Shown: one piece after another, positions 27,732-36,177 of the stretch
Layout of the letters: every line of letters starts with the position of its first letter
Position numbering within the stretch: the stretch's first letter is position 1
DNA from: Flavobacteriales bacterium
GTDB taxonomy: Bacteria > Bacteroidota > Bacteroidia > Flavobacteriales_F > PHOS-HE28
Length of the DNA stretch: 64,000 bases
Direction: 5' to 3'
NCBI GenBank assembly: GCA_016788635.1
Contig: JAEUSU010000026.1
Coordinates: 1-64,000, forward strand
The notes under the pieces: generated by a model
What the model saw: the letters and a program-made list of their open reading frames with translations, nothing else
Told to the model about the DNA's origin: nothing
Databases searched by the model: none
Made by a program: the position numbers and the translations under genes

Positions 27732-29069
27732 ATGAAGCGAACCAAAGAGCGCAAGATCTTCGTGCTGGACACCTCAGTGATCCTGTACGACCATTCGGCC
27801 ATCACCTGCTTTGACGAGCACGACGTGGCCATCCCGATACAAGTGCTGGAGGAACTCGACAACTTCAAAAAAGGAAATGACACATTGAACTTCGAGGCGC
27901 GGGAATTCATCCGCCTCATGGACGGCATCGCCCAGCGCGAGCTGCTCAACGACTGGATACCCCTGAACGGGGCCACCCATGGCCGCCTGAAGGTGGTGGC
28001 CAAGCATGACCTGAACGGGGTGGATGCCACCAAGGTCTTTGCCGATGGCAAAAACGACCACCAGATCCTGAACGCGGCCCTTACGCTGCAGCGGCAGCAC
28101 AAGACCCAGAAGGTGGTGCTGGTCACCAAGGATGTGTGCCTTCGGCTGAAAGCCAAGTCACTGAACATCGCCGCCGAGGACTACCTGAACGGCAAGGTGA
28201 AGGATGTGCGTTCCCAGCTATACACGGGGCGCAGCGTCATGGAAGAGGTGTCTGAGGAGTCGATCGACCGCTTGTTCGAGGAAGGGCAGTTGCCGATCGA
28301 GGACCTGGAGCTGGACCGCCCCTCGGGCAACCACTTCTTCATCCTGAAGCATAAGAAGAAGTCGATCCTGAGCAAGTATGACCCCCGCACGGGGCTGGTG
28401 TCCCGGGTGGAGAAGCACCCCATTTTCGGCATCTCGCCCCGCAATGCGGAGCAGGCCCTGGCCATTGCCGCGCTGATGGACCCGGAGATACGCCTGGTGA
28501 CCCTGCAGGGCACGGCCGGTACCGGCAAGACCCTGCTGGCCCTGGCCACCGCCTTGGAACAGCGCCGGCTGTACCGGCAGATATACGTGACCCGACCGGT
28601 GGTGCCCTTGAGCAATAAGGACATTGGCTACCTGCCAGGTGACATCCAGAGCAAGCTGGACCCCTATATGCAGCCGCTGTGGGACAACCTGAAGCTGATC
28701 AAGGGCAACTTCGAGAAGCACGACAGCACCCCGAAGCGCATCGATGAGATGTTCGAGAACGAGAAGATCGCCATCGCACCGCTGGCCTACATCCGGGGTC
28801 GCAGCCTGAGCAACATCTTCTTCATCGTGGACGAGGCGCAGAACCTGACACCATTGGAGATCAAGACCGTGATCAGCAGAGCTGGGGAAGGCACCAAGAT
28901 CGTGTTCACCGGCGATGTGCACCAGATCGACTCACCCTTCCTGGACTCTGAGAGCAACGGCCTGAGCTACCTGATCGCCAAGGCGAAGGGGGATCCTTTG
29001 TTCGCGCACATCACCTTGGAAAAAGGGGAACGGAGCGCGTTGGCCAATCTGGCGAGCACGTTGCTCTAA
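27732..29069 (+). CDS. PhoH family protein with PIN domain (PhoH2-type)
   Basis: The 445-residue protein fuses an N-terminal PIN RNase domain (residues 1-140, FVLDTSVILYD and VLEELDNFK) to a PhoH ATPase. Walker A is GTAGTGKT at about 260-267 and Walker B is FFIVDEAQNL with Asp near 367. The TRPVVPLSNKDIGYLPGD segment is characteristic of PhoH. PIN-PhoH proteins behave as RNA-unwinding ribonucleases, sometimes paired with an antitoxin; no small upstream antitoxin frame is visible here. Its stop lies 6 bases from the convergent O-antigen ligase-like gene. Confidence 0.95.
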   Translation: MKRTKERKIFVLDTSVILYDHSAITCFDEHDVAIPIQVLEELDNFKKGNDTLNFEAREFIRLMDGIAQRELLNDWIPLNGATHGRLKVVAKHDLNGVDATKVFADGKNDHQILNAALTLQRQHKTQKVVLVTKDVCLRLKAKSLNIAAEDYLNGKVKDVRSQLYTGRSVMEEVSEESIDRLFEEGQLPIEDLELDRPSGNHFFILKHKKKSILSKYDPRTGLVSRVEKHPIFGISPRNAEQALAIAALMDPEIRLVTLQGTAGTGKTLLALATALEQRRLYRQIYVTRPVVPLSNKDIGYLPGDIQSKLDPYMQPLWDNLKLIKGNFEKHDSTPKRIDEMFENEKIAIAPLAYIRGRSLSNIFFIVDEAQNLTPLEIKTVISRAGEGTKIVFTGDVHQIDSPFLDSESNGLSYLIAKAKGDPLFAHITLEKGERSALANLASTLL

Positions 29070-29075
29070 GTCTGC

Positions 29076-31436
29076 TTATCGGCACCGTGCCAGACGGACC
29101 TCCTCAACGGGATGGCCGTACTGTGCGGCAGCCTGGAAGTCCGCACACGCGGTCGCCAGGTCCCCCAGTTGTTCGCTGACCACCCCGCGGTAGTAGCGCA
29201 CCTTGGGGTCATTGGCGTTCTGGGCCACGGAAGCGTCCAGCCAATACTTGGACCGCGCGTAATCTCCAATGTTCAAGCTGGAGAAGCCAAGGTCATCCAG
29301 ACAGAGCTTTCGTCCAGAAGCCGCAGCACTTCCGAGACCCTCCGCGTTCGGCAGGGCCGCCTCGAACTCCGGTATGCTTTCCGCGTAGCGCTGTTGGTTG
29401 AAAAGCGAAAGCCCTTGGTTGAAGTGTTTGATGAACAGAAGGCCCTTGTCATCTGGAAAGCGCACCAAACCCGAGTCAGCAATGGCGGTGATGCTGGCCG
29501 GCGAGGCCCGAAGAGCGAGCATGTTCTGGGCGAACTCACGCCAGACTTCCGGCGCGTGGTAGAACGGAAGCACCGCATCGAAGGCACTTCGGAGAAGCGA
29601 AGTGTCCTTGCGCTCCACACCCACCGTGGCCTTGAAGCGGTAGATCTGGTGGTTCGCCGGCCGAAGGTGTGTGGCGAGGTCGGCATAGTGCAATGCGGAG
29701 TCGAGCTGTCGCTGGTTCAAGGCGATCATCCCGCGCATGAACAGGTCATAGCCCAGGTGAGGATTTTCCTCTGCGGTACGCTCCAGCAGGGCCAATGCTT
29801 CCGGGTAGCGCTTGGCCTCGGCGAAGTACTTCGCCTTCATGCAACTGATGGGCATGCACACCTCGCTGATGTTGGGGATGGCCGGGAAGCTGGCCGCGAG
29901 GTCATCGGCGTTCACCCGCAGGCTTTTCGAAGTGTCCGGCTTGCCGAACCACTCCGCCGCAATGCGGTTCTGCACCGCCATGGATAGATAGGCCTGCCAG
30001 GAAACCCAAACTGCTCCAGCCCCGGTCACGAGCATGACCCCGCCCAAGGTCCATGGGGCCCATGAGGCGCCAAGGGACAAGCCAGCGCGCCTGGCCCAGA
30101 GCAGCGGTACGCCGGTGATCAATGCGAATACGGCCTGCATGTTCGCCCGTTCCGTGGGGAAGTTCAAGAGGGCATCCAGTCCATAGGCCGCCCAAGCCAG
30201 GGCCAAGCAGTACGCGAGCAACGCTTCATTGGGGATGTGTTGCACGGAAAGGAAGCGCCTGCCGATCAGCACCAACGCGCCCGCAAAGACCAGCAGGTAG
30301 GCCATTCCACCGGGTATCCCGGTCTCGGCGGTCAACTCCAGAAAGTCGTTGTGGGCATGCTTGCGGCAGCCGAAGCCATTCAGGTCGTGCTTTTCGTAGG
30401 GAATGGAGTGGATCTTCCAGTTGCCGTAGCCACCTCCGCGCACGGGGTGCCTGCCAATGAAGTCCAAGGCATAGGCCCAGAGCTTCAAGCGGCCGCTGGA
30501 TGCATCATTGCTGACGGTAATGGAGGCCAGGCGTTCCGTGACCGCACCGTACTGCTTCACCTGCTTCTTGCGCTCCAGCGACTTGAACAACAATTGGGAT
30601 GCACCAAATGCCAGCGCAGCACAACCGGCGACTGTGGCCATCCGCTTGGCCTTGGTGCGCAGGGGGTGTCCATCGCGGGCAAGAAATGGCCAGACCATCG
30701 CGCCCAGCGCAATGAACGCAGTGGAGAGGTAGGCCGTGCGCGCATTCACAATAAGGATGGCCACCACCACCAAGGTGAAGCCGGCGAATGACAACACACG
30801 CACCAGCCCACGTGTGCGATGTGCGAAGAATACGAGCATCGGCAGCTTCACCGCCAGGGTGGCCGCCAGGATGTTCTTGTTTCCGGAGTTGCCGCGGATG
30901 AAATAGATGATGTCGTCCAAGGACTCGTACTTGCCCACGTTCTCCACCAATTCAGACCATACTGTGCCGGAGCGGACCACTGCGCTGATGGCCAGCAACG
31001 CCAGGGTAGGGACCAGCGCCTCGGGCTTTTCCCGCAGCAGGGTGAACACACAGATGACGGCAGTGAAGGTGATCCATAGCCTTGAAAAGGTCACCAGGCT
31101 TTCCACCTGGTTGAATGCCACGGTGAAGGAGAGCAGGGCCAGGAGTACGAGTGTGAGAATGGCCAGGAACAACAAGCTCCGGAACGCGCCATCCGGACGT
31201 AGCACCCTGCGCGCGACAAGCCAGCCCAACGCACACATATTCAGAATGGCCAGATAGAGCCATTGGGCCCCCATGACGTCCACAGCCTTGAACTGAGGGA
31301 TGTGGTCCACTATGGCAAATACAGCCAGGAACAGAAAGGATGGACCGATCCAGGCTGGTGTGAAGGCCTGCCCATTGGGGCTTGTTCCGCCTGATGCGCG
31401 GCGCTTGTTCGCCTTCTTATCCTTTGGCCTGGCCAT
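29076..31436 (-). CDS. O-antigen ligase/Wzy-like membrane protein with C-terminal TPR domain
   Basis: The 786-residue protein starts at the ATG at 31436 (MARPKDKKANKRRASGG). About a dozen transmembrane segments fill residues 28-500. A periplasmic loop carries the family signature HNDFLELTAETGIPGG. The C-terminal 250 residues are soluble and TPR-like (EAKRYPEALALLERTAEENP, DSALHYADLATHLRP). O-antigen ligases join lipid-linked glycans to lipid A or proteins, and related proteins polymerise glycans. The TPR tail suggests a protein partner. No glycosyltransferase cluster is next to it, so its substrate is unknown. Longer frames upstream of 31436 lack membrane character and are not used. Confidence 0.88.
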   Translation of the reverse strand: MARPKDKKANKRRASGGTSPNGQAFTPAWIGPSFLFLAVFAIVDHIPQFKAVDVMGAQWLYLAILNMCALGWLVARRVLRPDGAFRSLLFLAILTLVLLALLSFTVAFNQVESLVTFSRLWITFTAVICVFTLLREKPEALVPTLALLAISAVVRSGTVWSELVENVGKYESLDDIIYFIRGNSGNKNILAATLAVKLPMLVFFAHRTRGLVRVLSFAGFTLVVVAILIVNARTAYLSTAFIALGAMVWPFLARDGHPLRTKAKRMATVAGCAALAFGASQLLFKSLERKKQVKQYGAVTERLASITVSNDASSGRLKLWAYALDFIGRHPVRGGGYGNWKIHSIPYEKHDLNGFGCRKHAHNDFLELTAETGIPGGMAYLLVFAGALVLIGRRFLSVQHIPNEALLAYCLALAWAAYGLDALLNFPTERANMQAVFALITGVPLLWARRAGLSLGASWAPWTLGGVMLVTGAGAVWVSWQAYLSMAVQNRIAAEWFGKPDTSKSLRVNADDLAASFPAIPNISEVCMPISCMKAKYFAEAKRYPEALALLERTAEENPHLGYDLFMRGMIALNQRQLDSALHYADLATHLRPANHQIYRFKATVGVERKDTSLLRSAFDAVLPFYHAPEVWREFAQNMLALRASPASITAIADSGLVRFPDDKGLLFIKHFNQGLSLFNQQRYAESIPEFEAALPNAEGLGSAAASGRKLCLDDLGFSSLNIGDYARSKYWLDASVAQNANDPKVRYYRGVVSEQLGDLATACADFQAAAQYGHPVEEVRLARCR

Positions 31437-31512
31437 TGAATGAAATGGCCAGCCTACACCCATGTGGGATGAAGCGACCACCGGCCCAAAATAGAACTTC
31501 GGGCAGACCCGC

Positions 31513-31905
31513 TCAGAACAACTCCTCCACTTCGATGTAGTCGAAATCCATGGTGAAGAGCCGCTCGAAGTCCTTGCCCGTCTCGGCCATCTCCTCATCA
31601 CCGGACTCATAGTGCCAGTTCACCTTCACGTGCAGGCCGCGTTCGCAAACCCCGTTCAGCCGGTGGAAGATGTTGTAGAAGTGCTTCGAGGAACTGGTGT
31701 CCAAATAGTCCAGCCGCATATTCACCGTGGTCTCGGTGCGGGGCTGCTTGAGATACTCGTCCAGCCAGCGATAGAAGCGGGAGTAGAATTGCTCCCCATT
31801 CGCAGGTAGCGACCGGCCTATGAACTCAATGACCCCATGGTCGAGGTCCAGCTCGATACCCGGGGATGTATCTGTACGAAGAAGCTGATAGCGCTTGACC
31901 GACAT
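31513..31905 (-). CDS. SiaC family regulatory phosphoprotein (DUF1987)
   Basis: The 130-residue protein is a full-length DUF1987/SiaC homologue. The family core is LDYLDTSSSKHFYNIF (residues 65-80), where Thr70 or the following serine corresponds to the phosphorylated residue of Pseudomonas SiaC. The N-terminal GVIEFIGRSLP is also typical. In Pseudomonas, SiaC is phosphorylated by SiaB, dephosphorylated by SiaA and activates the diguanylate cyclase SiaD. None of these partners is adjacent here, so the Bacteroidota pathway is unknown. It lies upstream of the O-antigen ligase-like gene on the same strand (76-base gap). Confidence 0.85.
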   Translation of the reverse strand: MSVKRYQLLRTDTSPGIELDLDHGVIEFIGRSLPANGEQFYSRFYRWLDEYLKQPRTETTVNMRLDYLDTSSSKHFYNIFHRLNGVCERGLHVKVNWHYESGDEEMAETGKDFERLFTMDFDYIEVEELF

Positions 31906-32020
31906 GTATCACTGGCTTGGCAGGAGTGCTTTGGCCAATGGTCGAAAGGTGGGCATCTCTTCACCCTGCCACCGACCGCTCCGGGCAGGGGATGTCAACG
32001 ATCGGACGTGGATGGCGTAT

Positions 32021-32449
32021 TCACCGGGAGCGCAGCTCGCCGGCGATCATCTGGTCACTGGGCAGCACGATCTCGGCATCGTTCATGCGCCGGCTCCAGT
32101 ACACATACTTTCCGGTGCCCTGGCAGGCGAAGGCCGAGAATCGCTCCTGCGGCCCCAGGACTTTCACCGGGAAGGTGCGCCAGGTACCGTTGCGCTCCTG
32201 CACCGCCACCTTCACCTCCAGGAAATCCCTGCATACATTCTGGAACTCCACCTGGTAAGTGCCCTCGAAGTCCCGCCGGAATCCATCTTTGTACACCTCA
32301 CAACGTTCGCAGGGTTCGCCCCATTTACTGGTGGCACGCACGATGCAATCATTGGTATTCTGGTCCTGTGCGTTGGCCGCAATGGTCAGCAGGGTCGCTG
32401 CAGTGGCGGCAAGGGCCAGCAAGGTGCGGCGGTCGTTCACAGTGGTCAT
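32021..32449 (-). CDS. Secreted hypothetical protein with conserved-looking cysteines
   Basis: The 142-residue protein starts at the ATG at 32449 (MTTVNDRRTLLALAATAATLL), giving a signal peptide cleaved near ANA-QDQ. The mature part has five cysteines (NDCIVRATSKWGEPCERCEVY, FQNVCRDF, FACQGTG), which suggests disulfides, and a beta-rich pattern. I do not recognise a family. It follows the 156-residue secreted protein by 4 bases, so the two probably form one transcript. Confidence 0.7.
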   Translation of the reverse strand: MTTVNDRRTLLALAATAATLLTIAANAQDQNTNDCIVRATSKWGEPCERCEVYKDGFRRDFEGTYQVEFQNVCRDFLEVKVAVQERNGTWRTFPVKVLGPQERFSAFACQGTGKYVYWSRRMNDAEIVLPSDQMIAGELRSR

Positions 32450-32453
32450 TCGG

Positions 32454-32924
32454 TCAGGGTCTACGTTCGGTTGGTACCTCAGGTTCCCGCTCGCGCAAGG
32501 CCAGGCGGCCATGTATGTTCATCAGGCCAAGCAGCCATCCTGCGGCAAGGTCCGCCTCCATCACATCGTTGAAGGTCAGTCTCCCGGTGGCCGAACGTGA
32601 CCGCATGGCCTGATCGTAGTGCTCGAATGTGATGCACCGGCCCGATGGTGCGAGGCATTCCAATACCACAAAGGCCTCCGTGCTATCATGGTCCACGTTC
32701 ACATGCGGGCCAAAAGGCTGCACCTGCATCCTCCACTGCGGTGTTTCAAGATCATCTGTTACCACCAGCATGCCCTGCGGCGGGTGGTACGTGAGCACCT
32801 GGTCTTTGAGCACGAGCCGCTCCGGAGCCTGTGCCAGGGTCCGGCCTGGAGCCAGGGCCACCAACAGCATGACACCGATGGGTGTTGAACTTTGCACGTG
32901 CTTCCTACGTAGGCACGGTCTCAT
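32454..32924 (-). CDS. Secreted hypothetical protein
   Basis: The 156-residue protein starts at the ATG at 32924; a TTG at 32936 would add 4 residues. The N-terminus has basic residues and then a hydrophobic stretch (IGVMLLVALAPGRTLAQ), consistent with a signal peptide of about 32 residues. The mature region is small and mixed (QVLTYHPPQGMLVVTDD, EHYDQAMRSRSATGRL). No family is recognised. It is first in a two-gene unit with the 142-residue protein, and divergent from the coiled-coil protein at 32940 with only 15 bases between starts, so the promoters must overlap the coding regions. Confidence 0.65.
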   Translation of the reverse strand: MRPCLRRKHVQSSTPIGVMLLVALAPGRTLAQAPERLVLKDQVLTYHPPQGMLVVTDDLETPQWRMQVQPFGPHVNVDHDSTEAFVVLECLAPSGRCITFEHYDQAMRSRSATGRLTFNDVMEADLAAGWLLGLMNIHGRLALREREPEVPTERRP

Positions 32925-32939
32925 TTGGTTCCCCAACGG

Positions 32940-34145
32940 ATGCGCTTCCTCTCGCTCCCGACCTTGAGCGGCCTGCTGCTGGCATGTGCCGTGTGGGGCT
33001 CTTCCTTGAATGCCGCAGCCCAGAACCGCTTCACCATCAACGGCCGGTTCAAGATCGAGAACGGATCATTGGAAGGGGCACGGGTGGTGGTGTACAAGAA
33101 CGGCCAGAAGGATCGTGTAAGAACGGCGGACCTTTCCCGCTTCTCCATGGACCTGGAGATCGGGCAGACCTACATCCTTTCGTTCGAGAAACCGGGTTTC
33201 GTAACCAAGAAGTTGTCTTTCGATACCCGTGTACCGCCCAGCGCGGCCGGCAACAACTTCGTACCCTTCGAGTTCAGCGTATCCCTGTTCAAGCAATATG
33301 ACGACCTGAACCTGGTGGTCTTCAACCAGCCGGTGGGGATGATCAAGTTCGATGCAGGCAAGGATGATTTCGAGTACGATACGGACTACAGCAAGAGCAT
33401 CCAGAGCCAGATGAAGGAGGCGATGGACAAGGTGGAAAAGAAACAGGCCGAGGAGCGTAAGGCAGAGGCCTCTACCGGAAAGCAGCAGGTTGAGGCCGAT
33501 AAGGCCAAGGCGAAGGCGGAAGCAGAGGAGCAGAAGCGACAGACCGAACAGACGCGCCTGGAGGCCGAGCGCCGCAAGGCGGAAGAGGAGACCGCCAAGC
33601 GGGAGGAATTGAGAAAGGCGACCGAAGCGCGCAAGGCTGAGGAAGAGCGGCGAAAAGCGGAAGAGGCTCAACGAAAGGCGGCGCCAACACCCAAGGCTGT
33701 GAATGCGGTACCGTCCGCTCCCCCTGTACCCAAACCGCCACCCCCGGTCGAAAGACCTGCAACCGTTGAAAAACCTGCTCCGCGGCCCATGTCCCAGCCA
33801 CCTGCTCATGCGCCGAGCGTGGCTCAGGCGCAGGGTGGGGCGGATGTACGTCGCAGCACCGAACGCACCATGGGTGAGGAGGCGCCACCTTCCCTCCCGC
33901 GGATCAGCGCTCCTGCGCCGGACCCGATCACGGCCGTTGAGCCCATTTCACCATTGGAGACCGACCGCTCAGAGGAGCTCATCCTCGAACCCGGCAAGGT
34001 GATCACGGTGATCCGGCTGGTAAAGGGGGAGCGCGAGACCGAGTACCGGCGCGTGGCCCACAAGTTCGGGGCGGTTTACTACTTCCGAAATGGCACACCC
34101 ATTAGCCGGGACGTGTACGAACAGGAGGCGCTCACCGGCCGCTGA
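32940..34145 (+). CDS. Secreted protein with carboxypeptidase-regulatory-like domain and charged coiled coil
   Basis: The 401-residue protein has a signal peptide (MRFLSLPTLSGLLLACAVW). Its first mature domain resembles a carboxypeptidase regulatory-like fold (FTINGRFKIENGSLEGARVVVYKNG). Residues 150-250 are an A/E/K/R-rich coiled coil like TolA (EERRKAEEAQRKAA). A proline-rich linker follows (VPKPPPPVERP) and then a C-terminal domain with YRRVAHKFGAVYYFRNG. The layout suggests a periplasm-spanning or envelope scaffold. Function is not known. The ATG at 32940 is preferred to one at 32925. Confidence 0.8.
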   Translation: MRFLSLPTLSGLLLACAVWGSSLNAAAQNRFTINGRFKIENGSLEGARVVVYKNGQKDRVRTADLSRFSMDLEIGQTYILSFEKPGFVTKKLSFDTRVPPSAAGNNFVPFEFSVSLFKQYDDLNLVVFNQPVGMIKFDAGKDDFEYDTDYSKSIQSQMKEAMDKVEKKQAEERKAEASTGKQQVEADKAKAKAEAEEQKRQTEQTRLEAERRKAEEETAKREELRKATEARKAEEERRKAEEAQRKAAPTPKAVNAVPSAPPVPKPPPPVERPATVEKPAPRPMSQPPAHAPSVAQAQGGADVRRSTERTMGEEAPPSLPRISAPAPDPITAVEPISPLETDRSEELILEPGKVITVIRLVKGERETEYRRVAHKFGAVYYFRNGTPISRDVYEQEALTGR

Positions 34146-34167
34146 AGCCCTGCGGCGTCATCTTCGC

Positions 34168-34701
34168 GTGGTGGCATCAGCGACCTATATCCGCGACGGC
34201 CGGGCACCCATTCCCGCAAGCGAACAGGTAAGCCGGGTGATGAGCCGCATCCGCTCCCGCGATACAGCGCCGGAACGAATAATGCGCCGGGCGCTCTGGG
34301 TGGCAGGGCTGCGCGGTTATCGCCTGCATTACAAGAAGGTCCCCGGACGGCCCGACATCGCGTTCGTGAGCAGAAAGCTGGCTGTATTCGTGCATGGCTG
34401 TTTCTGGCACGGCTGCCCGTATTGCCAACCCCGACGCCCGCGCACGCATGAGGACTTCTGGAACATGAAGCTCGCGCGCAACCAGGCGCGGGACGCTCGC
34501 AAGTCCCGGGAATTAAGGAAGGCGGGTTGGAGGGTGTTGGCCATTTGGGAGTGCCAGCTCAAGCGTGACCCAGAACGGCAAGTACAACGTGTGCTCAGGG
34601 CTTGGCACGTTTCCGGCCGAACAGCCGCGCAAAAAAGCGCATTTCGAACGCCCAGAAAAAAGCGAACTGCCCGAACAGTGCCCCGTAGATCAGGAGAATG
34701 A
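34168..34701 (+). CDS. vsr: Very short patch repair (Vsr) DNA mismatch endonuclease
   Basis: The 177-residue reading uses a GTG at 34168 (34171 is equally possible); an ATG at 34090 would overlap the previous gene. Vsr motifs are present: VMSRIRSRDTAPE (catalytic Glu), GRPDIAF (Asp63), FVHGCFWHGCPYC (metal-binding Cys/His) and IWECQLK (Cys129). Vsr nicks beside T:G mismatches made by deamination of 5-methylcytosine. No cytosine methyltransferase is adjacent in the window. The last 36 residues, rich in Arg and Lys, overlap the convergent DUF6787 gene by 107 bases and extend past the usual Vsr end. Confidence 0.9.
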   Translation: MVASATYIRDGRAPIPASEQVSRVMSRIRSRDTAPERIMRRALWVAGLRGYRLHYKKVPGRPDIAFVSRKLAVFVHGCFWHGCPYCQPRRPRTHEDFWNMKLARNQARDARKSRELRKAGWRVLAIWECQLKRDPERQVQRVLRAWHVSGRTAAQKSAFRTPRKKRTARTVPRRSGE

Positions 34702-34930
34702 TGTTGTATACCGGAAGAATGAGGATGTAGTAGAGGATGCTGAACAGCAGGGGCTGGCCTCCATCGGGTCCGGCGAACCAGGCCACCACCGGGCGCTTCA
34801 GGAACATCACCGTGAAACCTGTACAGGCGAACACCACCAGGATGATGCCCACGCGTCGCGGGGAAACACCCCAACGCTTACCCAGCCGTTGCACCCAGGC
34901 TGGGGCCTTGCGCCCACTCTCCTCACTCAT
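34595..34930 (-). CDS. DUF6787-like small membrane protein
   Basis: The 111-residue protein starts at the ATG at 34930 (MSEESGRKAPAWVQRLGKRWGV). It has two transmembrane segments (about 26-45, VGIILVVFACTGFTVMFL; and about 62-90, SILYYILILPVYNIILLIY). It ends with a basic tail, FFARLFGRKRAKP. It resembles a Bacteroidota family (DUF6787) that databases sometimes mislabel as prolipoprotein diacylglyceryl transferase; no catalytic residues of that enzyme are present. Role unknown. Its 3' end overlaps vsr on the other strand. Confidence 0.75.
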   Translation of the reverse strand: MSEESGRKAPAWVQRLGKRWGVSPRRVGIILVVFACTGFTVMFLKRPVVAWFAGPDGGQPLLFSILYYILILPVYNIILLIYGALFGQFAFFWAFEMRFFARLFGRKRAKP

Positions 34931-34969
34931 GCGCCGCGAAGTTCGCGGTATCCGGTCTGCCATGCGGCA

Positions 34970-36091
34970 TCAATCCACCCATTCGGCAAGGAACAGATTG
35001 GTCTCGCGTGTGCCGCCGTTGTTCCGGTTGCTGCTGAAGACCAAATGGCGGCCGTCCGGGCTGAACACCGGGAACGCATCGAAGGTGTCGCCGTAACTGA
35101 TCTGTTCCAGTCCTGTGCCATCCGCATTCACCATGAACAGGGTAAAGGGGAAGCCGCGCGCGCTCCGGTGGTTGCTGGCGAAGATGATCTTGTTGCCTGA
35201 GGGGTGCCAGAACGGTGCCCAATTGGCCTGCCCCAGCTGGGTCACCTGCCGCGCATCGCTGCCATCCGCGTTCGCCACATACAGTTCCATGCTGGTGGGC
35301 TTCACCAGCCCTTCCTTCAGCAGGTCCTGGTACTCCTTCAATTCATCTTCCGTGGAAGGACGGCTTGCACGCCAAAGCAATTTGGTGCCGTCCGGGCTGA
35401 AGAAGGCCCCACCATCGTAACCCGGAGATTGCGTCACACGGTGCACGTCACTGCCATCGATGTTCATGGTGTACAGCTCCAGGTCGCCATCGCGCATGCT
35501 CGTGAACACGATACGGTCGCCCTTGGGCGAAACGGTGGCCTCGGCATCGTATCCCGGGGTGTTGGTCAACTGGCGGCGGATGTTGCCGTGCAGGTCGCTC
35601 ACAAAGATGTCGAAGCTGGCATAGATCGGCCAGACGTATTTGCCGTCGGGGCGCCGTTCCGGATGCGCTGGGCAGGTGGCGCTGGCCTCATGGGTGCTGG
35701 CAAAGAGCACCAAGCTGTCGCCCGGCAGGAAGTAACTACACGTGGTCCGGCCGCCTTTCACACTGATCAGGCGTGGGGTGTGCGCCCTCAGGTCATCCAT
35801 ACCCGGCGAGAACACGTGGATCTGATCACAGGATTCGCCCCAATGGGGGTTGGTGGATTGGAACACGAGCTGCTTCCCACTGAAACTCCAGTAAGCCTCG
35901 GCATTATCCCCCCCGAAGGTGAGTTGCTTGAGGTGTTTGAAATGCTTCTCATCGGGGTGGATGAGGGTATCGTCCCAGGTCATTTCCGCACCTGAGGCCA
36001 GATCATTCGTGGTGGAATCCTCGGGGGGGGTACCCGTGCAGGCCAGAGCCAGCACAAGGAGAGCGGGAAGGGTACGGTATGCGAGCATCAT
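34970..36091 (-). CDS. TolB-like/PD40 beta-propeller lipoprotein
   Basis: The 373-residue protein starts at an ATG (36091 or 36088); a TTG at 36100 is possible. The signal ends in a lipobox, VLALACTG. The rest consists of WD40-like PD40 repeats typical of TolB-type propellers: RQLTNTPGYDAEATVSPKG, DRIVFTSMRDGDLELYT, SPDGTKLLWRAS and SPDGRHLVFSS. It probably sits on a membrane facing the periplasm; the ligand is unknown. An 8-C tract in the coding strand (8 G on the plus strand at 36023-36030) falls just after the lipobox and encodes part of GTPPEDS. Confidence 0.88.
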   Translation of the reverse strand: MMLAYRTLPALLVLALACTGTPPEDSTTNDLASGAEMTWDDTLIHPDEKHFKHLKQLTFGGDNAEAYWSFSGKQLVFQSTNPHWGESCDQIHVFSPGMDDLRAHTPRLISVKGGRTTCSYFLPGDSLVLFASTHEASATCPAHPERRPDGKYVWPIYASFDIFVSDLHGNIRRQLTNTPGYDAEATVSPKGDRIVFTSMRDGDLELYTMNIDGSDVHRVTQSPGYDGGAFFSPDGTKLLWRASRPSTEDELKEYQDLLKEGLVKPTSMELYVANADGSDARQVTQLGQANWAPFWHPSGNKIIFASNHRSARGFPFTLFMVNADGTGLEQISYGDTFDAFPVFSPDGRHLVFSSNRNNGGTRETNLFLAEWVD

Positions 36092-36177
36092 TCGGGTCAA
36101 ATGGACCGCGAAAGTACCGGCTGCATATTCGCGTATGTCATCGGAAAGCCATTCCCGTAGAGTGGTACTTTAACCGC

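Noticed and set aside
34090..34167. ATG at 34090 as the vsr start
   Set aside because: It would overlap the previous gene by 56 bases and add nonhomologous residues; GTG at 34168 or 34171 fits the family better.
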